Positions 17,820-25,836 of a stretch of DNA of 64,000 nucleotides are shown here, piece by piece. The position numbers and the translations under genes are program-made. The notes below the pieces were generated by a model. The model was given only the letters and a program-made list of their open reading frames with translations, made no database searches and was not told the DNA's origin. The DNA comes from Brucella pseudogrignonensis (lineage in GTDB: Bacteria > Pseudomonadota > Alphaproteobacteria > Rhizobiales > Rhizobiaceae), in NCBI RefSeq assembly GCF_002252525.1, contig NZ_NNRM01000053.1, forward strand, positions 1-64,000. Reading direction: 5' to 3'. How positions within the stretch are numbered: position 1 is the first letter of the stretch; every line of letters begins with the position of its first letter.

Positions 17820-18686
17820 ATGTTGAAAATGTTCTTTGAGCCAGACGGGCGCAAGCTATCGAAAGGCGGAATGCTTCTTCTGCTTTTGCCGTTCTTCTCG
17901 CTGCTATTGCTGTTCTTTATCTATCCGTTGGTCAGTCTGCTCGCTTTGTCCGTGACAGAGCCATCGGTTTCGTTGGACAATTATCAGCGGGTTTTCTCAA
18001 ATCCGGTTTATCTCAATGTGCTGGGACGCACTGTTTTGATTGCCGCGCTGGTCAGCGTGATCGCACTGCTGATGGCCTACCCCATCGCATGGCTGATGGC
18101 GCATTCGAGCGGACCAAAACTGATCTTCATAACCGCCTGCATTCTGTTGCCGTTCTGGTCGTCTGTGCTGGTGCGAACCGCAGCCTGGGCAGTGCTTTTG
18201 CAGCGTAATGGATTGGTCAATCAAGGTTTGCTTCAACTTGGCCTCATAGATCAACCGCTGAAGCTGCTTTATACCCAAACCGCAGTTCTCATTGCTATGA
18301 CGCATGTTCTCCTGCCGTTTGTGGTTCTGCCGATCTATGGCGCTATTCGCAACGTGCCGCGGGATTATGCGAGAGCTGCTGCCATCCTTGGAGCCGGCCC
18401 AATACGAACCTTTTTCGAGGTCATTTTTCCGCTCACCCTGCCGGGAGTTATGGGCGGGATGATCCTAACCTTTCTCACAGCACTTGGCTATTTCATCACG
18501 CCTTCGCTGCTTGGTTCGCCGAAAGAAATGATGATTGCAACGCTGATTTCCCAGCAGCTGCGCGAAACACTGGATTGGCCATTCGCAGCAGCACTGGTGG
18601 GTATTCTTACACTTCTGGTGATGGCTGTTTCGCTGGTCTTCGGTCGAGTGTTCAAGTTCAACCGGATGATGGGAGGCAATGCATGA
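17820..18686 (+). CDS. ABC transporter permease, PotB type
   Basis: A 288-residue inner-membrane permease with about six hydrophobic helices and the cytoplasmic coupling loop EAA motif region (RDYARAAAILGAGPIRTFFEVIFP). The ATG is 4 bases after the ATPase stop, and the gene overlaps the next permease by ATGA. The binding-protein-dependent transport domain is typical of spermidine/putrescine uptake systems. Confidence 0.9.
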   Translation: MLKMFFEPDGRKLSKGGMLLLLLPFFSLLLLFFIYPLVSLLALSVTEPSVSLDNYQRVFSNPVYLNVLGRTVLIAALVSVIALLMAYPIAWLMAHSSGPKLIFITACILLPFWSSVLVRTAAWAVLLQRNGLVNQGLLQLGLIDQPLKLLYTQTAVLIAMTHVLLPFVVLPIYGAIRNVPRDYARAAAILGAGPIRTFFEVIFPLTLPGVMGGMILTFLTALGYFITPSLLGSPKEMMIATLISQQLRETLDWPFAAALVGILTLLVMAVSLVFGRVFKFNRMMGGNA

Positions 18687-19486
18687 ACAGCCGCAATTTG
18701 CTCCTCAATGCCTATGTCTATCTGGTGCTGTGTTTTCTCGTTGTGCCGATCCTTATCATTCTGCCAATGGCGTTTAGTGAGACGGATTACATCACGTTTC
18801 CGCCTCGCGGGTTTACGTGGCAGTGGTTTGGTGCCTTCTTTCAGTCTGCACAATGGATGAGTGCAACGGCATTCAGCGCGAAGATTGCATTTTTCACGGC
18901 GATTTCGAGTGCAATTATTGGGTTATGTGCAAGCTATGCGATAGTTCGCGGCAAGGGTGCGCTCGCGACCATTTTCCAGACTTTGCTCATTGGCCCCATC
19001 GTTGTGCCGCATATCGCCCTGGCGATTGCGCTCTATCTGATGTTTCAAAGTGTCGGACTGACAGAGACAACGGCCGGTTACGTTTTTGCGCACACAATTA
19101 TAGCATTGCCTTTCAGCGTGTTTACGATCGTAGCAGCGCTCTCGCAGGTCGATCCCGCTTTGGAAGATGCGGCAATGTGTTGTGGCGCCAATCGCTTTTT
19201 GGCTTTTCGCGCCGTGACCTTGCCGCTGATATGGCCGAATGTCTTATCGGGCGCGTTGTTTGCTTTCGTCATATCGTTTGATGAACCGGTAATTTCGTTC
19301 TTTCTCGCAGGTGTGCGCGACAAGACCCTACCGCGCATGATGTTCGATGATATCGAGCAGAACCTGACACCGATTATCCCAGCGATTGCCGTGATGCTCA
19401 CGCTGCTTTCCATCATTGTTCTGGTGGGGGCCGCAGGGCTGCGCGCGCTTGCTACGCGTTCACAGCAGGCTGTGTCTGAAGAATAA
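18683..19486 (+). CDS. ABC transporter permease, PotC type
   Basis: A 267-residue inner-membrane permease with six predicted helices. The coupling loop (DPALEDAAMCCGANRFLAFRAVTLP) carries the conserved Glu-Asp-Ala-Ala and Gly. It starts in a 4-base ATGA overlap with the first permease, implying coupled translation and a heterodimeric channel. Confidence 0.9.
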   Translation: MNSRNLLLNAYVYLVLCFLVVPILIILPMAFSETDYITFPPRGFTWQWFGAFFQSAQWMSATAFSAKIAFFTAISSAIIGLCASYAIVRGKGALATIFQTLLIGPIVVPHIALAIALYLMFQSVGLTETTAGYVFAHTIIALPFSVFTIVAALSQVDPALEDAAMCCGANRFLAFRAVTLPLIWPNVLSGALFAFVISFDEPVISFFLAGVRDKTLPRMMFDDIEQNLTPIIPAIAVMLTLLSIIVLVGAAGLRALATRSQQAVSEE

Positions 19487-19510
19487 GAAAACCATAGAAG
19501 TGAGGGAAAC

Positions 19511-20560
19511 ATGTTCAAGAAAACTACCAGATTACTGATGTGCGCTGGGTTGCTGCTTGCAGCCGGATCGATAGTGGCCAAAGCTGACAGCGTTGTTTAT
19601 GCGACGACTGGCGGACAGATGCGCCAGACGCTTGAGAAAGAGTTCTACGGGCCTTTCAAGGAAGAAAGCGGCACGGATGTCGTGCCGTTTGATATTGAGG
19701 TGCCGGATCAATGGGCGCGTGTCGAAGCCATGAAGCGCGCCAACAAATTTGAGTTTGATATTGTTACGGCAACGGGTCCCGATCTGGTCGACAAAGCCGA
19801 TCTTCTTTTGACGATTGATTGCTCGAAACTACCGAATGTCGAAGCGAAAGGCGTCGAAGGCTCCTGCAAGGAAAAGGGTGTTGCAAGAACGACGGGCGGT
19901 ATGCTGCTCGCCTATGACACATCCGTTTACAAGGACAAGGTGCCTCAGACCTGGGCTGATTTCTGGGACGTGAACACGTTTCCCGGCCCGCGTGGATTGC
20001 CGGATACTGGTGATCGTGACTGGTGGTTGCCGGCTATCGCGCTGATCGCTGATGGCGTGCCGCGCGACAAGATCTTCCCGATGGATCTGGACCGGGCCTA
20101 TAAAAAGCTCGACGAGATCAAGCCGCATATCAGCGTGTGGTGGAAGACGGGCAATCAGGTGGCACAGATCATGCGCGACCAGGAAGTCGCCATGACGATG
20201 TCCTATTCCGGCAGAGCATTGAGCGCCATGAATGATGGTGCGCCATTCAATGTAAGCTGGAATGATGCGGTGATGGACACAGGCTATTTCGCTATCCTGA
20301 AAGATGCCCCTAATCCGGAAGGCGCCCTGAAGTTTATCAATTACTTCTATGGTCATGCAGAAGGCCATCCGGCCTTCATCAAGACAGCAAACTACGCGAC
20401 CCATTCAAAAGAAGGCGTGGCTTTGCTGCCTGAAGCTGAGCAGAAGAACTACGCAACTTCGCCGGATAATTACAAGCTGCTGCTTGTTCCGGATTTCAAA
20501 TGGATCGGCGAGAACCGCAACATGCTGCGTGAACGCTGGCAGAACTGGCTTGCTGAATAA
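19511..20560 (+). CDS. Periplasmic substrate-binding protein, polyamine (PotD) class
   Basis: A 349-residue binding protein with a signal peptide ending near AKA-DS (about residue 25) and the family 1/PotD-like layout. Landmarks are YATTGGQMRQTLEKEF after the signal, FDIVTATGPDLV, GMLLAYDTSVYKDKVP, TWADFWDV and MTMSYSGRAL. The WWLPAIAL and SVWWKTGNQ segments lie where PotD places its ligand-stacking aromatics. The ligand is probably a cationic amine or an amine-bearing acid, given the aminotransferase and DMFase-like genes across the promoter. AGTGAGGG precedes the ATG. Confidence 0.88.
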   Translation: MFKKTTRLLMCAGLLLAAGSIVAKADSVVYATTGGQMRQTLEKEFYGPFKEESGTDVVPFDIEVPDQWARVEAMKRANKFEFDIVTATGPDLVDKADLLLTIDCSKLPNVEAKGVEGSCKEKGVARTTGGMLLAYDTSVYKDKVPQTWADFWDVNTFPGPRGLPDTGDRDWWLPAIALIADGVPRDKIFPMDLDRAYKKLDEIKPHISVWWKTGNQVAQIMRDQEVAMTMSYSGRALSAMNDGAPFNVSWNDAVMDTGYFAILKDAPNPEGALKFINYFYGHAEGHPAFIKTANYATHSKEGVALLPEAEQKNYATSPDNYKLLLVPDFKWIGENRNMLRERWQNWLAE

Positions 20561-20582
20561 GCAAAGGTCCCAAAAGAATCTC

Positions 20583-20614
20583 AGGCCGACGCCCTCGTGG
20601 GGTCGGCCTTTTGT
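20583..20614 (+). terminator. Rho-independent terminator after the Pot-type operon
   Basis: AGGCCGAC (20583-20590) pairs with GTCGGCCT (20602-20609), followed by TTTTG. It sits 23 bases after the binding-protein stop and just before the convergent GntR stop. Confidence 0.8.
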
Positions 20615-20619
20615 TTGGA

Positions 20620-21348
20620 TCAATCTGTATAGGCTGACGATTTCAGATGCCTGACGAGAGCTGCTCCACCTTCGATCAGGTCCATGCGAATAGCCATGCG
20701 CAGAGCATAGGAGTCCCGATCGCGCAAGGCAGCCAGAACTTGTTCGTGCTGGTGAGGGCCGGCATAGGTTGGCATTGCGTTGGGATAAAGTTCCGAAAGG
20801 ATCGGCCCGATACGCATCCAGAGCGCTTCAAGCACATCAATCAGATGTTTCATGCCTGAACGACGATAGATGATAAAATGGAAATCAAAGTTGGTCTGCA
20901 ATGCTTCCGGCCAGTCGCCGCTTTTTTCTGCAGCAACCAGCCGATTATGCAGATCTTCAAGCTGAAGAATGTCTTCTTCAGTGATATGCGGTAATGCGCG
21001 TTCCGCCGCCATGGGTTCAAGTTCCAGACGCATCGCACGAATTTCTTCGTATTCATCGGCCGAAAGCTTGCGCACGCGGATGTAATAGCGCGGCTTGATC
21101 TCGATGGCACCTTCGCGCGAAAGCTGAATCAGAGCTTCACGCACAGGGGTCTCAGATGTTCCTAACGAGCGCGCAAGATCGCGGACCTTGAGCCGCTGAA
21201 GCGGAAGGAGCTGCGCCTGCATCAGCTGCGATTTGAGCGTATTGTAAACGGTGTTGGACAACACCTCGCCAGATTCCGTCTGCGCTTCTTCAGCGATAAC
21301 ATCATCAGCTTCAGTCAAGCTGTTGTCCGGTTCATTTACAAAATTCAT
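20620..21348 (-). CDS. GntR/FadR-subfamily regulator (paralogue B)
   Basis: A 242-residue regulator with an acidic N-terminal extension of about 25 residues, the winged helix (LARSLGTSETPVREALIQLS) and the FCD ligand domain. It is a close paralogue of the regulator at 14447-15166, sharing the helix-turn-helix almost residue for residue. The two probably bind the same or overlapping sites. The start is ATG at 21348 after GGAG, in preference to the adjacent TTG. A degenerate copy of the TGATATATCA palindrome lies 42 bases upstream. Confidence 0.88.
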   Translation of the reverse strand: MNFVNEPDNSLTEADDVIAEEAQTESGEVLSNTVYNTLKSQLMQAQLLPLQRLKVRDLARSLGTSETPVREALIQLSREGAIEIKPRYYIRVRKLSADEYEEIRAMRLELEPMAAERALPHITEEDILQLEDLHNRLVAAEKSGDWPEALQTNFDFHFIIYRRSGMKHLIDVLEALWMRIGPILSELYPNAMPTYAGPHQHEQVLAALRDRDSYALRMAIRMDLIEGGAALVRHLKSSAYTD

Positions 21349-21414
21349 CAATAGGCTCCAATTGCCGGACGCATCCTTATCGAGCGGTCGAATATATCAA
21401 TTCATCATCACGAC

Positions 21415-22203
21415 TCAAATGCCCATATGTTTGCATGCCAGAGCCATCTGTGCATCAAGCATCGGAACACCATTGATGATCCTGCATCCTTTGGCTTGGG
21501 CCAATTCCAGCCAGCGCGTCATCGGTGGATTGACGATGATGTCGGATATTATGGTGTCGGAGGAAATCCCTGTCAGATCCAGCGGAAGCTCGTCTTGCTC
21601 GGCCATGCCAAGCGATGTCGTATTGACGATGAGGTCGAAGTGGTTGCCGTGATCGGGTCCACTTTGGAGGGAGCAGTCTTTATAAGCAGATTGTATATCC
21701 GTGGCGAGCGCTGCAGCTTTTGCAGTATCGCGATTGGCGATCCACAAGGAACGCGCGCCCGCTTTTGCCAGCCCAAAGCCCACAGCACGCCCGGCGCCGC
21801 CTGCTCCCAGCATCAAAACAGACATGCCTTTAGGTTCGATACCATTGCTGCGCAATCCTTCGATAAAGCCGGGGCCATCCAAATTGTCACCAACAAGGCG
21901 ACCACTTTCCTCCCGGCGCACGAAGTTGACGGCACCAATTTCTTGCGCTGCATCTGTCACAGCATCGAGAAGCGGAATGATTGCGATTTTGTGTGGGATA
22001 GTCACACCAAATCCGCTTACATTGCCCATTTTGCGAATGGATTGCGTAACTTGCGCAAGATCATCAGGATGAACGTGCAAGGGAACTGCCGCTGCGTTCT
22101 TCCCTGTCTTGTTGAAGTGGGTATTGAAGACGTGGCTTGCCCGCACATGACCGATTGGATGTGCCAGAACGAAAAGGATTTTGCTCTTGCCGGTAACTTC
22201 CAT
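21415..22203 (-). CDS. Shikimate dehydrogenase-like NAD(P) oxidoreductase with altered substrate motif
   Basis: A 262-residue AroE-family protein. The catalytic segment VTIPHK and the NLDGPGF motif are present, as is the nucleotide fold GAGGAGRAVGFGLAKAG. The N-terminal shikimate-binding motif, normally P-I-x-H-S-x-S-P, reads PIGHVRASHVF here, so the serine that contacts the shikimate carboxylate is replaced. This and its place beside an acyl-CoA dehydrogenase suggest a catabolic paralogue acting on another hydroxy-acid or cyclic substrate, as with quinate dehydrogenase or YdiB-like members. Its stop is close to the GntR start. It is separated by only 3 bases from the acyl-CoA dehydrogenase upstream, so the two form an operon. 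Confidence 0.8.
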   Translation of the reverse strand: MEVTGKSKILFVLAHPIGHVRASHVFNTHFNKTGKNAAAVPLHVHPDDLAQVTQSIRKMGNVSGFGVTIPHKIAIIPLLDAVTDAAQEIGAVNFVRREESGRLVGDNLDGPGFIEGLRSNGIEPKGMSVLMLGAGGAGRAVGFGLAKAGARSLWIANRDTAKAAALATDIQSAYKDCSLQSGPDHGNHFDLIVNTTSLGMAEQDELPLDLTGISSDTIISDIIVNPPMTRWLELAQAKGCRIINGVPMLDAQMALACKHMGI

Positions 22204-22206
22204 GGG

Positions 22207-23349
22207 TTAAGCCCTCGTCATTTCGCGTGCGATGATGATCCGCTGAATTTGTGACGTGCCTTCATAAAGACGGAACAGGCGCACGTCGCGATAGAAATGC
22301 TCGACAGCATAGTCCTGCATATAGCCGGAGCCACCATGTATCTGCACGGCGTGATCGGCGACGCGTCCCACCATTTCAGAGCAATAGAGTTTGCAGCTTG
22401 CCGCCTTGCGAATGATTGCGGGGTCTCCATCATCGAAAGCACGCGCTGAATCGAGTACCATGCATCGTGCGGCATAGGCTTCGGTGCTCATATCCGCCAG
22501 CATTGCCTGTATCATCTGGTGTTCTGCAATGGGCTTGCCGAATTGAACACGGGTTTTGGCAAAACCGACGGCTTCATCAATCAATCGCTCTGCCATGCCT
22601 GTGCAGACGGAGGATATATGCAGCCGACCACGGTTGAGAACTTTCATTGCTGTCTTGAAGCCACGGCCTTCCACACCACCAATGATGTTTTCCGCAGGGA
22701 CACGAACATTCTCCAGATAGACATCACAGGTCTGCGTGCCGCGTTGTCCCATCTTATGGTCCGCCTTACCAACGGTGAGGCCGGGTGAATTGCGGTCAAC
22801 CAGAAATGCTGTGACGCCGGAAGGTCCGGCTTCGCCTGTTCGTGCCATGAGCGTGAATACGCCAGCAATTGGCGCATTGGTTATGAAGCGTTTTACGCCA
22901 TTGAGAATGTAAGCATCGCCGTCTTTTACTGCCGTGGTTTTGACCGCACCTGCATCGGACCCCACATCGGGTTCTGTCAGGGCGAATGAGCCAATGATTT
23001 CTCCACTGGCAAGTCTCGGCAACCAATAGGTTTTCTGGGCGTCGGTGCCGTCAGCGATAATCCCCTGCGACCCGATACCGTTGTTTGTGCCGATGACAGA
23101 ACGAAATGCCGGAGAGGTGTAGCCGAGCTCAAAACCGACGAGGACCTCTTCCTCCATCGTCAACCCAAGTCCATCATATTGTTCGGGAATTGAGAGGCCG
23201 AACAGGCCCATGGCACGCATGTCGTCTATGACATCGGTGGGGATGCTGTTTGTTTCTTCCACCTGTCTTTCGACGGGCATCAACCGCTCTCTGACAAAGC
23301 GTCTGATCGTATCTAAGAGTGATTGAAAGGTCTCCGGGTCGCGGATCAT
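22207..23349 (-). CDS. Acyl-CoA dehydrogenase
   Basis: A 380-residue FAD-dependent acyl-CoA dehydrogenase. Signature 1 region is GSFALTEPDVGSDAGAVKTTA, and the C-terminal YEGTSQIQRIIIAREM carries the usual catalytic glutamate and FAD contact. ITNAPIAGVFTLMARTG is the middle beta domain. It performs the first step of beta-oxidation, passing electrons to ETF. The ATG at 23349 follows AAGGGG; a further in-frame ATG 30 bases out lacks a site. It is divergent from the enoyl-CoA hydratase, with an operator candidate between. The acyl substrate cannot be deduced from the sequence. Confidence 0.9.
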   Translation of the reverse strand: MIRDPETFQSLLDTIRRFVRERLMPVERQVEETNSIPTDVIDDMRAMGLFGLSIPEQYDGLGLTMEEEVLVGFELGYTSPAFRSVIGTNNGIGSQGIIADGTDAQKTYWLPRLASGEIIGSFALTEPDVGSDAGAVKTTAVKDGDAYILNGVKRFITNAPIAGVFTLMARTGEAGPSGVTAFLVDRNSPGLTVGKADHKMGQRGTQTCDVYLENVRVPAENIIGGVEGRGFKTAMKVLNRGRLHISSVCTGMAERLIDEAVGFAKTRVQFGKPIAEHQMIQAMLADMSTEAYAARCMVLDSARAFDDGDPAIIRKAASCKLYCSEMVGRVADHAVQIHGGSGYMQDYAVEHFYRDVRLFRLYEGTSQIQRIIIAREMTRA

Positions 23350-23460
23350 GAAGTGCCCCTTCGCGGGTGATTTCAACAAAGATGAAACACGTCGCGTTTT
23401 GCAGAAATATCCTATTGCTAAGGGAATGTTTCATAGATTAAAGTTCGAGACAATATAAAA

Positions 23461-23475
23461 TGAAATTAAATTCCA
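23461..23475. promoter_or_regulatory. Operator candidate TGAAATTAAATTCCA (copy 2)
   Basis: A near-palindrome with central A, located in the 176-base divergent region between the acyl-CoA dehydrogenase and enoyl-CoA hydratase genes. It spans an in-frame ATG that would otherwise extend the hydratase by 22 residues, which argues that the hydratase starts later. Confidence 0.55.
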
Positions 23476-23525
23476 TTTGTGGTTTTGCTATGATTGGAAT
23501 GGGTTCAGGGGAAGTTGGGGAGAGG

Positions 23526-24308
23526 ATGACCGAGCTTACCGATGTGGTGATCGAAAGCCGTCCGGCGGCAGGTGTGGCCTTACTGGAAATCAATCGTCCA
23601 GAAGCACTCAATGCATTGAATATGGATATCCGCCAGAAACTGTCAGAAGCAGTTGATCGGCTTGCGAGTGATGCGGAAGCGCGGGTTATCGTCATTGCGG
23701 GCAAAGGTGGAAATTTCGCCGCTGGTTCAGATGTTAAAGTGTTTGCACAAACTGGCGCGGGAGAAATTCTCGCCCAGCGGCTTCATCGTTACTGGGAGAG
23801 CCTCGCTCGTTGCCCCAAGCCTGTGATCGCTGCCGTGGAAGGCTATGCGTTGGGCGGTGGTTGTGAGCTTGCAATGCACGCCGATATTATCGTTGCATCA
23901 AAAACAGCAAATTTCGGTCAGCCGGAAATCAAGCTCGGATTGATGCCTGGCGCAGGGGGTACGCAGCGGCTTTTACGCGCGATAGGCAAATATAAAACTA
24001 TGCTGCTTGCTCTGACGGGAGAAATGCTCTCGGCGGTGGACGCGGAACGATACGGTCTCGTCAGCCGATTGACGGACGAAGGGCAGGCGTTGGAAGAAGC
24101 GCTAAAGCTTGCTGGAAAAATTGCCCTGATGCCACCGCTTGCAGCGGAACAAATCAAAGAGGCTGTCACTCACGGCGAAGATGCACCTCTTGAAACAGCT
24201 CTGAGATTGGAGCGTAAAGCGTTCCAGCTTCTCTTCGACACGGAAGATAAGCGGGAAGGCATTGACGCCTTCCTGTCCAAACGCAAGCCTCAGTTCAAGG
24301 GGCGCTAG
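23526..24308 (+). CDS. Enoyl-CoA hydratase/isomerase family protein (PaaF/PaaG-like)
   Basis: A 260-residue crotonase-fold enzyme. The oxyanion-hole segments AGSDVKVF and VEGYALGGGCELAMHADIIVAS are present. The first catalytic acid position is within GGGCELA (Glu) and the second lies near GLMPGAGGTQRL, matching the two-glutamate hydratase pattern. It hydrates a trans-2-enoyl-CoA. GGGGAGAGG immediately precedes the ATG. One base separates its stop from the next start, so it is co-translated with the hydroxyacyl-CoA dehydrogenase. Confidence 0.9.
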   Translation: MTELTDVVIESRPAAGVALLEINRPEALNALNMDIRQKLSEAVDRLASDAEARVIVIAGKGGNFAAGSDVKVFAQTGAGEILAQRLHRYWESLARCPKPVIAAVEGYALGGGCELAMHADIIVASKTANFGQPEIKLGLMPGAGGTQRLLRAIGKYKTMLLALTGEMLSAVDAERYGLVSRLTDEGQALEEALKLAGKIALMPPLAAEQIKEAVTHGEDAPLETALRLERKAFQLLFDTEDKREGIDAFLSKRKPQFKGR

Positions 24309-24309
24309 T

Positions 24310-25824
24310 ATGGCTGCGATGTCGGAGCAATATCGTCTTATCAATAGAGTTGGTATCGTTGGTGCCGGGATTATGGGGATCGGCATAGCCGAAACCATGG
24401 CTGCGGCTGGCCTGACTGTTCATATATTCGACCAATTTCCCGGAAAAGCCGAGGCTTCAAAACAGGAGCTTGCAAAGCGCCTGGATAGCCGGGTTTCGCG
24501 CGGGAAACTGGACTCGGATACGGCGGCAGGTGTTCTTGATCGGATCACACCTGTTGATGCTCTTGGCGATTTGGCTGAGGTCAATCTTGTCATAGAAGCT
24601 GTTGTTGAAGACATTGGCGTGAAGCGAGAGCTGATTGCTGCGCTTGAAAAATGTCTTCCGCCTGAAGCGATCATCGCAACGAACACATCGTCTTTGTCGG
24701 TAACTGCAATTGCCGGTAAAGCTCAAAATCCGCAGCGCATAGCCGGGTTTCACTTTTTCAATCCCGTTCCGCTAATGCGCGTTGTGGAAGTAATCAAAGC
24801 TGCGCTGACGGATGCCAGGGTTCTTGATGTTCTGAAGGAGCTTGCAGTACGGGTTGGTCATCGACCCGTTATGGCTTCCGATACACCGGGTTTTATCGTC
24901 AACCACGCTGGTCGTGCTTATGGCACGGAAGCGCTTGCGATGATCCGGGAAAATATCGCTGATTTCACTACGATTGATGCAATTCTGCGGGACGCTGCCG
25001 GGTTCCGCATGGGGCCTTTCGAGCTTCTTGATCTGACGGGACTTGATGTGTCGCATCCCGTCATGGAAGCGATCTACGGGCAATATTATCACGAACCCCG
25101 TTATCGTCCGTCGGTTATCACACGGCAGCGCCTTGATGCAGGTCTGCTTGGACGCAAAAGCGGCCGCGGCTTTTATGATTATTCAGACGATGCCACGACA
25201 GCTGTAGCAAGCGATGGCGCGCGGAGCCTGCCCAAATCGGTGACGATTATCGGCGATACACCTGACAAGGCGCTGCATAAGATCGCGAAGCAGGCAGGCG
25301 TTCCAGTCATCAATGATGTAAGTGCGAGCGCGCTGGTTCTGATCGGTTTGATTGGCGATGATCTAACCTCGGCAATAGTGCGGGAAGGTCTGAACTCTGC
25401 CAACACCATCGGCTTTGATCCGGTATTTGGCATCCACAGACACCGAACGCTGGTCGCTTCACCGGGAGCAACGGACCTTACGCGGCAAGAGGCTCTCGCT
25501 TTGGCGCAGTCCGATGGAGTCAAAGCGTCGCTGGTTGAAGATACATGCGGAACTGTTTGCCAGCGTGTTTTGGCTATGATTGTGAATATCGCAGCCGATA
25601 TCGTTCATCAAAACATAGCATCAGTCGATGACCTCGATGCTGCCGTGCGTCTGGGACTCGGCTATCCATATGGCCCGCTTGAATGGGGCGACCGGATCGG
25701 AGCCGATATCGTCGTCCATATTCTGGATCGCATGTTTGGGAGAACTGGAGATCCGCGATATCGCGCCAGCCTGTGGCTGCGCCGCAGGGCAGAACTGAAA
25801 CTGCCATTGGCAGAATGCAATTAG
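24310..25824 (+). CDS. 3-hydroxyacyl-CoA dehydrogenase, PaaH/PaaC-like long form
   Basis: A 504-residue NAD-dependent dehydrogenase. The N-terminal Rossmann domain starts with GIVGAGIMGIGIAETMAAAG. The catalytic dyad region includes NTSSLSVTAIA and FHFFNPVPLMRVVEVI (His-Glu pair). Two C-terminal helical domains follow, the first with DTPGFIVN, the second ending in LGLGYPYGPLEWGDRIGAD. The long form with a duplicated C-terminal domain is typical of PaaH-type enzymes acting on 3-hydroxyadipyl-CoA in phenylacetate and dicarboxylate catabolism. With the thiolase at 38.8 kb it forms the end of a beta-oxidation route. Confidence 0.88.
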   Translation: MAAMSEQYRLINRVGIVGAGIMGIGIAETMAAAGLTVHIFDQFPGKAEASKQELAKRLDSRVSRGKLDSDTAAGVLDRITPVDALGDLAEVNLVIEAVVEDIGVKRELIAALEKCLPPEAIIATNTSSLSVTAIAGKAQNPQRIAGFHFFNPVPLMRVVEVIKAALTDARVLDVLKELAVRVGHRPVMASDTPGFIVNHAGRAYGTEALAMIRENIADFTTIDAILRDAAGFRMGPFELLDLTGLDVSHPVMEAIYGQYYHEPRYRPSVITRQRLDAGLLGRKSGRGFYDYSDDATTAVASDGARSLPKSVTIIGDTPDKALHKIAKQAGVPVINDVSASALVLIGLIGDDLTSAIVREGLNSANTIGFDPVFGIHRHRTLVASPGATDLTRQEALALAQSDGVKASLVEDTCGTVCQRVLAMIVNIAADIVHQNIASVDDLDAAVRLGLGYPYGPLEWGDRIGADIVVHILDRMFGRTGDPRYRASLWLRRRAELKLPLAECN

Positions 25825-25836
25825 GGAACCTTTATC

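Noticed and set aside
23460-23525. Upstream ATG for the enoyl-CoA hydratase
   Set aside because: It falls inside the TGAAATT operator candidate, while the conserved protein and a GGGGAGAGG site begin at 23526.
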